Source of the DNA: Cymbidium sinense
Taxonomy: Eukaryota; Streptophyta; Magnoliopsida; Asparagales; Orchidaceae
Assembly: GCA_021442155.1 (NCBI GenBank)
Contig: CM038214.1
Location: forward strand, 52,422,514 to 52,486,513
DNA: 64,000 nucleotides
Direction of reading: 5' to 3'
In this document: one piece after another, positions 1-12,649 of the stretch
Numbering within the stretch: position 1 is the first letter of the stretch
Layout of the letters: each line of letters opens with the position of its first letter
Notes under the pieces: model-generated
The model's database searches: none
The model's input: only the letters and a program-made list of their open reading frames with translations
What the model was told of the DNA's origin: nothing
Position numbers and translations under genes: made by a program

Positions 1-1980
1 ACCCCCTAAGATCTACGTGGTGTCCCACATTCTCAAAAATAAACACCACAGCAATCTCAGTCTAACCATTATCTTATGCAGGAGATTGTGCTTAAGGGGC
101 ACTGTAATAAAAATATAACTAATTTTATTATGCAGGTGCTCCTACCCCTAAGTATAATCCAAAATAGGCCAAGTGGACTTGGTTACCCATGTATGGGGGT
201 GATAAGTCCAATTATATATATACATGCTTGGGATTGTATGATTTGTTTAGCTAATCTCTATTTTATAGGATTTAGTTAGATTTCCTTTTTCCCATTTTCA
301 TGTAATTTTGTAATTAGGATTTTGGAATATTTGTTGTGGGTATTAGGATGAACATTGGTCATATGACTATGTCTTATGTATCATGTGAAGCCTTTGGAGC
401 AACCATATTCTAACTAACCAAAAGAAGAAAGAAGAAAGAAGAAAGAAGAAAAGAAGAAATGAAGAATGATGACCCCCATAACAATGAATTCCTTCTTGAT
501 TATAATTTATTCATTTGTAATCTGGGTTGTATAAGTGTAGAGCTCAGCTACCCATATATCTTTTTGGGTTTGTGTGCCTCTTATTCTTTTGTGCTAGCTT
601 TATAAATTGATTGATGTTTGTATAGCTTGTGCATTAAGATGGCATCTTTTACAAGTTTCTTCCTTGCTTTGATGTATGCCCTGCATGATGATTAGGCTCT
701 TAAGAAAATAAATTTTTTATCCAACTAATCAACTCAAGACTAAAAGTAAAATAACTCATAACCTCGCCTAATGCCTAAGTTATAAATCAAGATAAAAGAA
801 TTAGCAACCCCTTAGCTGGATGTTGTATTACTTTTCTCACATCATGCATAAAATGCATATTATTTTACTCTTGACTTGGAGGGCTTCCATCTTTTCTAGA
901 GAACTTGGCATGACCTTTGAGAGCCATGGTGGAAATATATCTCCTTATCCTTTTAATTTTGGCCCATAATCTAATTTCTCATGCATTAGGCATATGAATC
1001 CTAAAGCCTATGTCAAATGGATTGTCCAAAAATGAAAATAAAATGCAATAAAATTTTCATTAGATTTAAATCATTAAATCATGCCCTATATGATCTAGTC
1101 TCTTAGGGAGTATGTTTAAGGGCTTAGTCTCTTTCTAAATAAATAACAACCTAGCTATCTTTCAAAAGCATATGACTTGCCTACATGTATTTAAAATGAT
1201 ATGAGGTGTTAGTTGGAGGCCAGCCCTAGGTGGTTATAAGTCCAACAGTTGGGTGGTTTATTCTCTCATGTGGAGGTAAACCAAATACACATTTTCACCT
1301 TAGATTTAGGTCATGCTTTTGGCCCTCACCAAAGCTACATAGATTTAGGTTCAAAGGTTACTACTTCCCTTCACGGGCTACATGCATAAATCCTCACCTC
1401 TTAGGAATTTCCATGACATTGTATCATTGAATTATAAGCCATATATTTCTAATAAAATTTAACTCAAATAAATCAATTCAATTTCAAAAATGTAAAGCCA
1501 AACCATTGGATAGTTTGGGGTGCTTACTAGGCTTCCTAGTATCCTAAGCATCCCCTACTTATCTTCATTTGGCTTCGATAAGAACTCCCTCCTCTTGATC
1601 AATCTTACTTGACTTTTCTAAAAATAAACCAATTGATTGATAAGTCCTACCTTTCAAAATCTTTGGAGACAATAACTATTTATTTTAATCGAGAGTATTC
1701 CGAATAAATCATGTTCCTTATGATGTAATTAACTATGGGGGCTTGCCCCTATAGAGAACTTAACAAACTTGGTTTTAAATAAACCTTTCTTTACTTTTTC
1801 ATGTAAAGTAGGAGAATAATCTGTGGTACATTCTGAAGACCCATAGTCCTTATGAGTCCTTCTTAAGATGATTAGATCCATTATAGGGTGGTGAGTTCTC
1901 TCTTTCAGGATAGTACACCTTTCTTCAATGTCGTGCTTGATCACCCTAATAAGAACATATGCGGATCTGCATGGTGTCCC
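1..1980 (+). repeat. Tail part of long LTR family, plus orientation
   Basis: Non-coding block that recurs in direct orientation at about 43980-46066 and reverse-complemented at 12650-14510 and, in part, at 63770-64000. Shared landmarks include GCTTAAGGGGCACTG near 92, TGTAATCTGGGTTGTATAAG near 515, the box GTGGAGGTAAACCA near 1270, and GGGGGCTTGCCCCTATAG near 1736. Positions 1-51 look like the terminal bases of the block (ending AATAAACACCACA), and the block then restarts near 58, so two pieces are joined here. By comparison with 38201-46066 it is the distal part of the long LTR. The short ORFs inside it are not conserved between copies and I do not regard them as genes. Confidence 0.6.
418..465. 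repeat. GAAGAAA-type simple repeat
   Basis: Purine-rich run of GAAGAAA units inside the LTR-like block. A shorter, degraded version lies at the matching place near 44470, so this is an expanded simple repeat belonging to the family. Confidence 0.8.
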
Positions 1981-1984
1981 AACA

Positions 1985-4900
1985 AGGCATTATATATTTC
2001 TATTTTCATTTATCCTCTTTTCCAAAAGAAGGATAGATGAAGGCAGGAATAATAAAATTTCACCACACCCAACTATCCTATAAGTTATGCTTAAGGACTT
2101 AAGCACACCTATAATAAAGAACATTTTTAATTATTATTTATAATAGCATTCCTTCCTAGCATAGCCCCTGCAGAAGATAAGGTTAGATCTAAAAAGGTTA
2201 TCCTACCATCCAATCTAACGAGAAAAAAATCCTAGACATGCAGTCAAAAATAGTACAACTCTAAGACATGTGAAGCACAACATTTCACAACACATCACGA
2301 GGAATCATAAAAGAATCACAAAATGGCCTAACCTAAGTCCAGGGTGTGTGACCTAATGATCAAGTGTGAGAAGTAAATAGGCTTGTATAGAAAGACTTTG
2401 CTAAGCATCGTTAGTTCAAGTTTCAATTTGGAGTTTTTGCGTTTGTTTGAATTTTTCCTTTAGATGATTTCAATTTAAATGATTTAGTGATTTATTTTCA
2501 TTTTAATTTCACTTTTATTTGTTTAAAGTGAAGTTTATATTTTGAAGAATGAAGAGTAGAATGGACCTCACCTTTGGGGTGGAATCTATTCTATTCAACA
2601 TCCTAACTCCTAATGGAATGAAACCTTCATCCTAAGATGAAGATCCATCCCAAAGGCCTAACTAAGATTCTTAAGTATCTTAATTAAATCTTTTGATTTC
2701 ATTTAGATGGTCAGAATTTGAATTTAGTTTGGATTTTGGATTGATTCTTTTCTTCAAAAATTGATTTTCCATTTCATTTCTTTTGATTTGATTTGATTAT
2801 CATTCTTGATTTGCTTTGTTATTTTTAATTTAATTTGGTTTGAATTATTTCATTTGCTTTAGTTTGAATTGGTTCGTTTGATTTTTTTTAGTTGATTTTG
2901 ATTTGAATTATTTTTTAAAGTTATGTTTAGATATTTAATTTAATTTATATTAACATAAGACAATTAGGTCAATGTTTAATCCAATCTTAGGTTAGATTGA
3001 TTGTATATTCTTATTTCATTAAGTGTTTATGATTATGATTTTATTATCTTATGACTTAATTAAGCTTAACATGCATTATTGATTTCATTAACTCTTAAGC
3101 ATGGAAATGATTAAATTCTTTGACTTAAGATGTTGGAATACCATCCTAAGAGTTTTTGACGTTTGATTGAGATTATTTCAAGTTGTTTCATGATTTTATA
3201 AATTAAGAAATTTTTTTTATTCATTATTTGATTAATATTGACTTAAGGATTTGGAAATTCAACAATTCCTAATCTAAAAAGTAATTAGATTTGAAAGTTT
3301 TATGGCAAGTGGGGTACATGCCAATTTCATGTTTCCAAAGTTTCATCTTAATTAGATTCCTAATTAGGGTGTAATTAAGGTTTTAATTTTTTAATAAAAA
3401 CCCAAATTAAGCATAAATTATTGTAAATTATATGGTATTTCATTTTTCATTAATTCCCCTCTAACAGATGTTTGCAAAGAGGGTTCATTCATAATTTTGG
3501 GACATTTTGTTGATTTATTGTGATTTTGAATTATTTAATTCAATTAATTACTCAATTAAGTCAATTTGTGATTTATTAAGTTCAAATGAGTTTCATTAGT
3601 GTTTTTATGTTCATTAAGGTTCATTAAGTTAATTTAAGGTGACTTGATTCATTTTCATTAATTATTTCATTTAATCTTAACTTATTTAATTAAAATTAAG
3701 GCTTAGGATATGAAATTTAATTTCTCATGAATTACATTGCATTAATTCATGAAAATATTTTCTAAAGGGTGTTTTAACATCAAAGTTTATTCCCCAAAGT
3801 TTCATTTGAATTGAATTAATGGTTTGTGATTAATTAAGATTTAATTCATTTCATTAAAGGTCAAATTAAGGCTAAATTATCCAAAAATTAATTGGGGATT
3901 TTAATTTTATTGGATTCCTCTCATCAAGATGAATCCATTGAGCCCAAGTTTGCATTTTTTTTTATTTGTAGATTTTGTTCTATAAATTTTTGAATTTTCT
4001 ATGATTTTTAATTAATTTTTGAGGGGGAATTAGCCATTTTATAATGACGGATCGACGTGGTGCTACCGTGGCGCCGCCTCCACATGGTGCGGTGTAATTT
4101 GGCCATGTGAATCTAGTGTAGCATCTGCATCAAAAGAGGTGCCACATGGGATGATCCTCGATCGTTCGATTGATTATGCTACTTCCTTAAGGGATTGAAT
4201 CGAATCGTCCGACTAAATGATGGCCGTTTGTTCCAAATAGAATGATAAGATGTCGAGGATTAGATCCCATGATCCGTCGATGAGAGATGGATACAGTCCA
4301 CCAATTTTGCCTAATTATTTATGATCATCAGTGATTTTTATCACAATTTTGATTACAAAATGATCAGTGATCAATTTACAATCCATCCATATATTTTGAT
4401 CCACTTGGGGAACAATTTCATTTCAAAAAGGACCAAAATTGAAAATCTAAAGGTTTGGTGGTGGAGCATACCTCGTTTTTGATAATCATCAGTGGTGGGA
4501 TTGACTCCATTAGCTTCGTTTTGACTTGACATAGGTGTGGGTGAAGTTTGGCAGCTTACCTCTCAGTGGATTAATCCCTAGACCAACACCAATTCGATTT
4601 TCTAGCAGTCTCAATTATTTTTTGGCTCATCGACAGTGAGGGGTTAGGCTGAGAATTCGTTTGAGGTTTCCTCAACCTCTATAATGTATTGGAGCCTTCA
4701 ATTTGATGAGAAAACCTTCCCATGGGTTTCAACATGAATGGAGCTCAGTTTTCATTTGTTTGCCAGTGTGCTGGTAGTAAGAGGCCACGGGAAGGGTTCC
4801 CTCCTTCATCTCTTTTCTTGGTGGACATTTTGGAATGAAAAAGGGGAGGGAATAGGCTCTCCCTCCCCCTCTTTCTATATTTGGCCAAGATCTTGATTTC

Positions 4901-6368
4901 TTGAATTCTTGGTGACCAGAATCTAGCCATTGGCAGTGGTAAGGTTGGCAGGGGGATGGATTCAATTCCTTTTGGCCTTGTGAACATGCTTGGATGTTCA
5001 CATGAAGAGAGGATGGCATCTACCTTACTTTCCTTGCTTGGGCAAGCCATGTCTTTGCTTTCTCTTCTTCCTTTTCTCTTTGGATTTTCTTGGCTTCTCC
5101 TTGGAAGAAGCAAAGTTCTATTTTTCTTTGGCTTATCTCCTTGGATTCAACTCTTGGAACCATGCTCTTAAGAGGTGGCCAAAGGTACAAGTTTACTTGG
5201 ATAAAGACAAGCCATTTTCATGATGGAAGGAGGAGGAATTTACCAAAATGTTTCCATTTGGTCAGTGGTTTTCATTTACATCCTTTATCTTTGGCCTCTA
5301 AGCATCACTATCAAGGATATTTGAACTCGCAAGTGGCTACTTACATCAAACTCAAATGAATTTGAGTTCAAATTTAAACCCAATTTGACTTGGATTTAAA
5401 AATTGAATCCCAATCAAGTACTTTAATTCAAAGTGTTTGATTTTAATGTAATCCTTTTTAATTTTAATTTAATCATCTTTAGTTGATGCTTGATTAAATT
5501 TTTATTTGATTAATTCATTTAACTTTGAATTAATTTTGAATTTCATTTCATTTTAACCCAATTTAGACCTAAATGGGTTAAGCATGATTCCAATTGGGTG
5601 TTCAAATGACTAATTTGATTCAATTGGATTGGGTTTAGACTCCAATCATGCTTGATCACATGTGTGAGATGATTTGGAGTGATTGAATTCATTTAATTTC
5701 AATTGGATTTCAGTTTGAATCCATTTGACCCAAAGTGGTCATAATGAGTTAAGCTTGGGTTTCATTTAGGTCAAATGATCAATTTAATCAAATTAGTCCC
5801 AATGGTAGGTTGAATTATGTTTAATTATTATTTTCAAATGATTTTAAATAATAAAATTGAGTTGATTTTAATTTGATTTGGGTTTGAGCCCAATATGACC
5901 CATTTAGGTTCATTTAGACTAAGTGGGCTAATGAACAAAATTAAGGCCTAAATGAATTTGAATTTATTTTGATTTATGATTAATCATGTTTATTTGAACA
6001 TTTGAAATATTTGGAATGATTTAGTTTGGTCAAATTCTTGGTGGGTTGACTTTTGACTAGGTCAGACCCATCTTAGTTAAACCTATGCCAAATGAGTTGA
6101 CTAGATTTGACTTTGGATTTGGTTTCCTTAATTTAATTTAATTTTATTTTAATTTATTTGGATCTAATTTTAGTTAATCCAAATTTGAAATTTGGGTTGA
6201 TTCCACCTAAGCCCATTAGGTCAGATCAAACCCAAGGAGGATTCCTTAGGTCTCTAGATATAGTGTCCTTGACCTAAGCATTGAATTAGGAGATTTCTAT
6301 TTAACATTAAAATATCCTAATCACTAATTTTAGAATGTTATTAACCTCATCCAAAAATGAGGGTAATA
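1985..6368 (-). repeat. LTR-like block A (presumed 3' LTR of the first Tat relic)
   Basis: Long AT-rich non-coding block collinear with 14400-18406 and 46980-51677. The right edge lies beside the integrase end of the minus-strand relic and corresponds to the TGTTGA terminus seen (as TCAACA on the plus strand) at 18406, 12565 and 51677; here it is mutated to a TAATA form. Matching internal landmarks include the stretch near 2135-2260 (TAGCATAGCCCC...), the GC-rich patch near 4045-4110, and the closing stretch near 6230-6368. The left end is truncated relative to 12650-18406. Overlapping ORFs near 4729-5359 are on both strands, are not shared with the other copies, and are not called as genes. 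Orientation is inferred from the neighbouring pol. Confidence 0.6.
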
Positions 6369-6399
6369 GTATTATTAGGCTTTTAGATATTATCCTTCA

Positions 6400-7400
6400 A
6401 GACTCTCAAGTTCTTTTAGTCAAACTTTATGATTTTGATCTATTAACATGTTTCTATTAACTATTATCCTCTAAAAAGATAGTTGTACTTCTAAAAGAAG
6501 AATAGCTTCACTTCCACAAACTAAAGCATATGGTGTAGTTGGTGTCCTATATACGGTCTGATAGGCCCATAAGGCTTCAACCAACTTTTCATTCCATTGA
6601 CATTTATTTCATCAAGTACCTTTTTAAGAATTCATATAAGACTCTTGTTAAATGCTTCAACCAATCCATTTGCCTTGGGTAATAGATGGTCAAATATCTT
6701 CATTCAATTTTATGTATATCCAAAAAGTAATTTATTTTAATATACTTAAATGATGGATCATTATCAGATATAATTCAATGTTGAATGCCAAAATGATATA
6801 TGATAATTTCTTGAAATAATTTAAGCATATGTTATGCTTTCACTTCTTTTAGTGGAATCACCTCAGCCCACTTAGAAAAGTAATTAGTTGAAGCTAATAT
6901 AAAATGATGTTCTTTTGATGAAGAAGGATCAATAGGCCCTATAATGTTAGTACCAAAACTCTCAAAAGGCCAAAAGGAAATCATTGAGTGTAATACATTA
7001 AGAGGCTAATGTAATACTACACCATGTATTTAGCTTTGATGGTATTGATGTACAATTTCCATGTAGTGATTTAACATCAAAGTTTTTTAGTTTTCAATTT
7101 CATCTTACATCTAGATTATTGAGTGCCACATAATCCATAATGTACCTCAATCACAATCTTATGGGCTTTTTATTTAACCAAACAATGTAGCTATCTTTGA
7201 TCAAACAACCTATGATACAACACATCGTTGAATAATGCGAAAGATAAGGCATATTTATTAATTTGATTTACTAATGACTTATCTATAGGGAGCCTCCCCT
7301 CACTTAAATAGTCAATGAATAACTTCCTCCAATCGCAATCTTCTTGACCTTCAATAAGAGTGACTATCCTTTGCATTTCTATTTTTCTATTCATATAATT
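6400..7400 (-). pseudogene. Integrase remnant of first Tat relic
   Basis: On the minus strand, 7394-7191 gives a 67-residue open stretch matching the linker between second RNase H and integrase in this family (ending ALFNDVLYHRLFDQR). Further down, about 6840-6970 encodes the core start: PFESFG, then NIIGPIDPSSSKEHHF, then NYFSKWAEVIPLKEV. The family consensus has Asp in the first position (GIDIVGPI); here it reads Asn, so a catalytic acidic residue seems lost. The remaining stretch to about 6430 is fragmented. In an intact element this enzyme inserts the cDNA into the chromosome in the nucleus. Order and neighbours (second RNase H above, LTR block below) support the call. Confidence 0.65.
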
Positions 7401-7479
7401 TAAATCTATAGGAAATACTACTTGTTGATTCTAAACATCTATAGATATAGTTCCTTTTTGGTCATATAATTTCTTTGGC

Positions 7480-8350
7480 AAGCTAAGAAAAAGAATCCAC
7501 AATAGAATTATCTTTGCATGATATTCTATACAAAGTCACAAAAGAAATCTTTTTAAGGAATTTCATTATATACTTGTAATAACTAAAAAGCTTTAGGTGC
7601 AAAATATTATATATTTCACTCATTAGGTTAATAACTAATTGGGAATTTCTAAATATTTTAATATTTTTAATATTCATAATGATTGCTAACTCTAGCCCAG
7701 TTATAAGAGCCTAATATTCTACTTCAATATTTGTACAAGTCTAAGACAAATGATAGGAAATAGCATCATTCCTTTGTTTGGAATTATAAAAATTAATCCG
7801 ATCTCCACCTTCCCTAAGATAGAAGAGTTCAACTCTTTATTTTTCTTTGATGATGCCATGCCATCAAAATATAATTTCCAAGTGGCAGTAGGCTCATTCT
7901 TTAAATTCATGATCTATTCATTTGGAAGATCATCATTCAAGGGGGCACATTCGAGTAGAGGATGGGCTATCAAGAAGTCATAACTTGACCCTTCACAACA
8001 TGAAGAAGAATAGATGTAATCTCAAATTATAATTAAATCATTAACCAACGTGCTAGATGTTCATACAACATCGAGTGGGTCATAATATATTGAAAAGGAT
8101 TTACTCTTGATATTAAATTCACTTTATGTGAAAGCATGTACTACCTCAGTTTTTGAGCAGCAAAAATCAAAGCTAAAAAATTCTTTTCAATATGTGGATA
8201 ATTCATCTTTGCTAGAATGAGTCTATGGCTTAGATAATAATAGGTGTTTTCTTTTCCTTCTTTGTTAACTTGAACTAATAAAGTTCCAAGTGATTCATCT
8301 AAAGCTGCACTATACAAAACTATTGGCTTCCCTAGGATCAAGGGCAACCA
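7480..8350 (-). pseudogene. RNase H and second RNase H-like remnants of first Tat relic
   Basis: Two parts on the minus strand. The first (8347-8141, 68 residues) resembles the RT-linked RNase H of gypsy elements: LYSAALDESLGTLLVQ near its start and YPHIEKNFLALIFAAQKLR at its end. The second (about 7910-7483) begins WKLYFDGMASS and continues with IFRNSQLVINLMSEIY and ISCKDNSIVDSFS, the pattern of the additional archaeal-type RNase H in Tat-lineage elements. In the second domain the FGDSQ motif reads FRNSQ and the last motif is VDSFS in place of ADALA, so catalytic residues are degraded. Several stops and a frame change lie between the parts. Confidence 0.65.
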
Positions 8351-8479
8351 AAATAGGAGGATTCATCAAATATTGTTTTAAACTTTTAAAAGTATTCTTG
8401 CATTTTTCATCCCAAATAAATTTAGAATCTTTCTTTATTAATGCTACAAATGCTTGGCATCTTCTAGATATGTTTGATA

Positions 8480-9290
8480 CAATCACATTAAATATGCAAG
8501 CCTTCCATGGAATAATTTAATTGTATAAGACTTCTAAGTGGTGATATTTCCATGATAGATTTTATTTTTTCAGGATCAATTTTGATCCCATGATGCATTA
8601 CTGTAAATTCGATAAACTTTTCTAGAGTTACTACAAAAGCACACTTCAAGCATTTCATTTTTAGGTTATAATGACACAATTGTTCAAAAATAATCTATAA
8701 GTCATACAAGTGATTATTTTCTTACTTTTAATGACTAGATCATGAATATAACACTCAACTTGGTTATGAATTAGATCATCGAATATTCTAGTCATTGCTC
8801 TTTAATAGGTAGCCCCAACATTTTTGAGACCGAATGACATAACCATGCAACAAAATATCCTAATAAGAGTTTTGAATGATGTATGTTTTTCATCTTATGG
8901 GCATCTTTATTTGGTAATATCTAGCTGATTCATCCATAAATGAAAATATTTCATGTAATGAGGGTATATTCATCATATGTTCTAGTATTGGCAATGGGAA
9001 CTCATCTTTGGGACGAGACTAATTTAGGTCTCTGAAATCTACGTAAAATTGTGTTTGGCCATTCTTTTTCTTTACTAGGATGATGCTTGCTATCTAAGAA
9101 GGGTATTTCTCTTATCATACAAAATTGGCCTCAATTAATTTTTTTCACTTTAGAAATCACTTTTTGTTCAATTTCTAGATACATACTTCTAGGAGCTTGC
9201 TTTACTGTAATTGCATCAGGTTTAATCTCTAATTTGTGAGCTGTAACATCTAGAGATAAACCTGGAATTTTAACATAATTCCATGCAAAG
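8480..9290 (-). pseudogene. Reverse transcriptase remnant of first Tat relic
   Basis: Minus-strand reading gives DFRDLN (about 9029-9050), then PKDEFPLPILEHMMNI and IFSFMDESARYYQIKM, which are the conserved palm motifs of gypsy RT. The active-site box at 8739-8750 reads YIHD where the family has YVDD, so the first catalytic Asp is replaced by His. The C-terminal part (8679-8488) keeps KCAFVV and HHGIKIDPEKIKSIMEISP, the usual junction to RNase H. Stops and frameshifts occur throughout. An intact protein would copy element RNA into cDNA in cytoplasmic particles; this one could not. Confidence 0.75.
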
Positions 9291-9869
9291 AAATCTTTAT
9301 ATTAATAAAGTAAATTATTTAACTCTTTGGAATCTTCTAGACCTAATAGTGAACTAATAAAAGTTGTCCTTGGATCTTCTCCATTTTCTAGGTTAAACTT
9401 CTTTAATCTATCAATAGTGGATTTTATTTCATCTTCAAATTCTAGGGATGCATTTTGAATTAAGCAATAATTTAATGTTTCAAGATATAACTCTTATAAA
9501 GGGTTAGATAGAATTCTAAAAAGTTGATCAGATTCCATATGATTGCTTATCATTAAGCAGTGTTCATTATTATATAAATGTCAAATGGTATCAAATCCAA
9601 TGCTAGCATTGGATTTCAATTTTTAATTTTTAATATTCTATAAACTTTCCATGTGTTGATCCATATCCTTAGGGCGAGCATAAAGAATCAAAGCATATTT
9701 TATAGAATTCTTAATAAAGTGAGGATACCAATCAAAGTGGAGTTCTATTATTTCTTCAGAAGTTGGGTCTTCAAGTTTTACATCGATATCTAAACTTGAA
9801 GATATGTATATAGAATAGAACTTTGATAACTTTTTAGTCTCTCTTGAAAGGTTAGGGGTTACTTTGACT

Positions 9870-10860
9870 TCTAATTATAAAATTATGTTTTTAGATAAAG
9901 GAGTCAAAATAAAAGTGTCCAAATACCCTTTCAATTTTTCATAAGTGGATAATTCAAGTTCATCCTTTAATGCTTGTGTTTCTTCTTCATCTCTATCTGA
10001 TTCTAATGAGGTCTTAAACTTTATTGAGGCATGTTTTCGATTAGAATCTTCATCAGAACTAGATTTCAAATCAATTTAAATTATTGGAAGTTCTTTTTCT
10101 TTTCTTTTTCTTTCTTCTCTTCTTTTTTATTCATTATGATATCTTCTTTCAATTTCTTTGGTTCCTCAATAATACTGAATTTCCTAGAATTAGACATTTA
10201 CTTTTAGGCATATAATAGGCAACATCATCATAAAGGTCGATCTCATGAATAGATAATGGTTGTATATCACCTTTTATAATATATTCTACTCCAACTCTTG
10301 TGTACTTAATACATTGGTGGAGTGATGAAGGAACCATTCTATACTCATGTATCCATGGCTTGCCAAATATAACATTAAAGGATGTCTCTGAATCAATGAT
10401 ATAAAATTTTTCTTTGGTTTTTAACCCATCTATTTCCAATAATAGAGAGATTGAACCCAAAGCCTTATCTCCCATAAACCCCCTCAATAACATTTTATCA
10501 GAACTAAGTCTTCTGGTATCAATCCTAAAGAATGACAATGTTTTGTAATTCATGATGTTCACTAAAGCACAAAAATCAACAATACTCTTGATAATCTAAT
10601 ATTCTTCAGCTTAATAGAAATGTACAGGGGCCAATTATGATCTACGGTTTGCAGAAGTAAATCTTCATTAGAGAAAGTTATCATTGAAATTTTTTTGAAA
10701 TAGCAAGCCTTATCTGAGGAAGTTGTGGCTAATTGTGTTAGGCATACCTTTAGGTCGAGTAATGCCTGAACTAATGATTCTCTCATTTCTTTGGATAAAA
10801 TAAGAGCATCATAAATGCTAAGTCAGGGTGGATGTTTCTTAAGATGGGTTAAACATTATA
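9870..10860 (-). pseudogene. Aspartic protease region of first Tat relic
   Basis: Starting at the high-coordinate side, the minus strand encodes the conserved lead-in IYDALILSKEMRESLVQALLDL, then FSNEDLLLQTVDHNWPLYIS and RLSRVL. The active site that should follow lies at 10563-10580 but in another frame and reads DFCAL in place of DSGAS. The distal part (10562-10149, 137 codons) continues with GDKALGSISLLLEIDG, FNVIFGKPWIHEYRMVPSS and LHQCIKYTRVGVEYIIKGD, typical of gypsy proteases with the LLGRPWIH box. Positions 10069-9875 carry an acidic linker. A one-base shift at the catalytic site and the altered residues make it non-functional. Confidence 0.7.
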
Positions 10861-11479
10861 GTCAATAATGGGGATAGTTGATTCAACTATTGGATCTTTT
10901 TGTGGAATTGTAGGATATTAGTAAACTATTTGTTTGCCTTTGTCCTTATCAGGTGTCAGGCGTGGTGGTAGGACCTTCCCACTATAGAGATTGAATTTAT
11001 TTATATCTCCCATACAAAAAATAGTTGTTATGCCAACCTATCCCTCATCACTAATGTCTTTTTCCAAAGACTAATCAGTAAGATTTTAAGAAATGCTTTT
11101 AGAGGTAGGATTTTTATTCATATCTTCAAGATGAGTAAATAAAGGTATAAGAGTATAAGTTCTAGTCCCTCCATCTATGTCATACAAAATCCTCTATGAT
11201 ATAATAAGCATTCCTCTCTCACTGCTCTTTCCAAATATTTGATGGTATTGAATGGGATTGAAGAGGAACAAAGTCTTCTTAAGCTGGTGGATCAATCTGG
11301 ATGATCTTTTTTTGGGTCTTCATTTAATCTTGCATAAAATTTTTTATCTACATCATTAAATAATTCTTAGATGAACGAGATAAAACTAAATCCCAATAAT
11401 TTAAAGGAGTGGAAATAGAAGAGGTGGAAGATTCCCTTCTGATCACCTTAATGGACCTTTATGAAGGGTCCACAAGATA

Positions 11480-12240
11480 ATGCTAAGGAATAATCACCAA
11501 CCCTCTCTTATAATTTTTTTCAAGCCAATCCTTGAAAGTGAACCAGCCTTCAATGGTATGGCCTAGCATCTGATGATATCAGCAATAATTCAGGTCATTT
11601 TCCTTCCTGACTTCTTCTAGCTTTTTCAGATCAAGTAGCCTGATGGCAACTGAGCCATTGATATTTTAGAGGAGTATTTCTGCAATGTGCTGCCTTGTAA
11701 CAAAGGCTCACACTTAAGGCTAAGAATCTTCCATCTTAAGATATAATCTATGACAGATTCACCTGGATTTTGCTTTTCTACAACTAAGTCACCTATAATA
11801 ACATGGTGTTGCGAACTATTGAATCACTTCACAAAAATGGTTTCTAGTCTAGTGAGAGTTCACACTAAACTATTTGGCATCTCTACATACCAATCAAAAG
11901 TAACCCCAGTCAAACTACTGATGAACTATTTAAACAACAAGACATCACTTCCTCTCGCATTACAACAACTCGCTTAAAAATATGCCAACTATTATTTGGG
12001 ATTGCTAGTCCCATCAAGAACTTTAAAAGGAGGGGTACAAATCCCTTCGAGTAAGGTACAAAGTCATATTTCTCTGGGTAGGATCTACCCTTTGAAATTA
12101 GAAGGATTGTGCCAGTGCTTCCTTCAACTATTATTCCACTAAAGACTACAAGTCAATTTTTGAAGATATATCATCCATTAATTTACGTTCTTAGTGATAC
12201 TCTCCTAAACCAAGCTTTTTCTCATCTATGGGATGAGACT
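11480..12240 (-). pseudogene. gag remnant of first Tat relic
   Basis: Minus strand 11914-11887 encodes LTGVTFDWY, the core motif of plant gypsy gag (usually LTGAAFEWY), followed by PNSLV, then EKQNPGESVIDYILRWKIL and SLKCEPLLQGS, all characteristic of the domain. Near 11590-11549 there is a zinc-knuckle-like stretch, YC-stop-YHQMLGHTIEG, where an Arg codon has become TGA. Many other stops are present. Gag would form the particle that packages element RNA. The N-terminal side fades out at about 12240, where LTR-derived sequence begins. Confidence 0.7.
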
Positions 12241-12249
12241 CTTTCAATC

Positions 12250-12565
12250 TTTCTAAAGAATCTGGTTGAGATTTTTATTTGATTTTATTTAAATTTATTT
12301 AAATTATTTTTGAATTTCTTTAATTGGGTTATACCTTGATCTAAACATAATTAGATTCAAATTTTAATTAGAATGTGCTTGATTCAATCATTTGTTTAGT
12401 TTAGTTCCACGTAATCCTATTAGGTTAGGTCATACCCTAAAAGGATTCATTAAGTCATAAGTATAGTGTCTTAAGTATCTAATTAGGAGGCTCCTAATCT
12501 AGGATCAGGTGTCATAATTACTAATTTAGATATGATATTAACCTCATGTAGAAATGAGTTCAACA
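12250..12565 (-). repeat. Fragment of LTR terminus (TGTTGA end)
   Basis: About 315 bases match the last part of block C (51360-51677), including CCTATTAGGTTAGG, TATAGTGTC, TAATCTAGGAT, and the terminus ending TCAACA at 12565. It lies between the broken gag and the near-complete LTR at 12650-18406, so it is a truncated extra copy or a recombination product. Its orientation is set only by comparison. Confidence 0.6.
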
Positions 12566-12649
12566 TAACTCTCACTGGAAGCGAGTAATGAACTTCATTG
12601 GGGACTCACCATGTTCTTCACTCATCTACATAAGAGCTTTGGAACTCTT
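12566..12649 (+). other. 84-bp spacer with leader-like motif after an LTR end
   Basis: Immediately after the TCAACA terminus the plus strand reads TAACTCTCACTGGAAGCGAG and then CATTGGGGACTCACC. From memory, plant gypsy leaders often carry a related string (TGGCGACTCCACTGGGGAC) right after the 5' LTR. The next long LTR block begins at about 12650 (TGTGGGG). This could be a residual primer-binding/leader region, but it would be in the opposite orientation to the adjacent gag-pol. Confidence 0.35.

Larger units (their letters stand above)
6369..12240 (-). mobile_element. Minus-strand Ty3/gypsy (Tat-lineage-like) gag-pol relic
   Basis: Reading the minus strand from 12240 down to about 6400, the fragments follow gypsy order: gag, protease, reverse transcriptase, RNase H, second RNase H-like domain, integrase. 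The extra RNase H-like domain after the first is a known mark of the plant Tat/Ogre/Retand lineage. All domains are broken by stops and frameshifts, the RT active site is mutated, and the protease site is shifted out of frame, so this is a dead copy. The pol end abuts block A. The gag side abuts a short LTR fragment (12250-12565) rather than a normal LTR end plus primer binding site, so the 5' side is rearranged. Confidence 0.75.

Noticed and set aside
4729..5359. Cluster of overlapping ORFs on both strands (up to 122 codons)
   Set aside because: Inside an LTR-like block, biased to CT/GA-rich sequence, overlapping on both strands and not conserved in the matching parts of 16800-17240 or 50250-50700.
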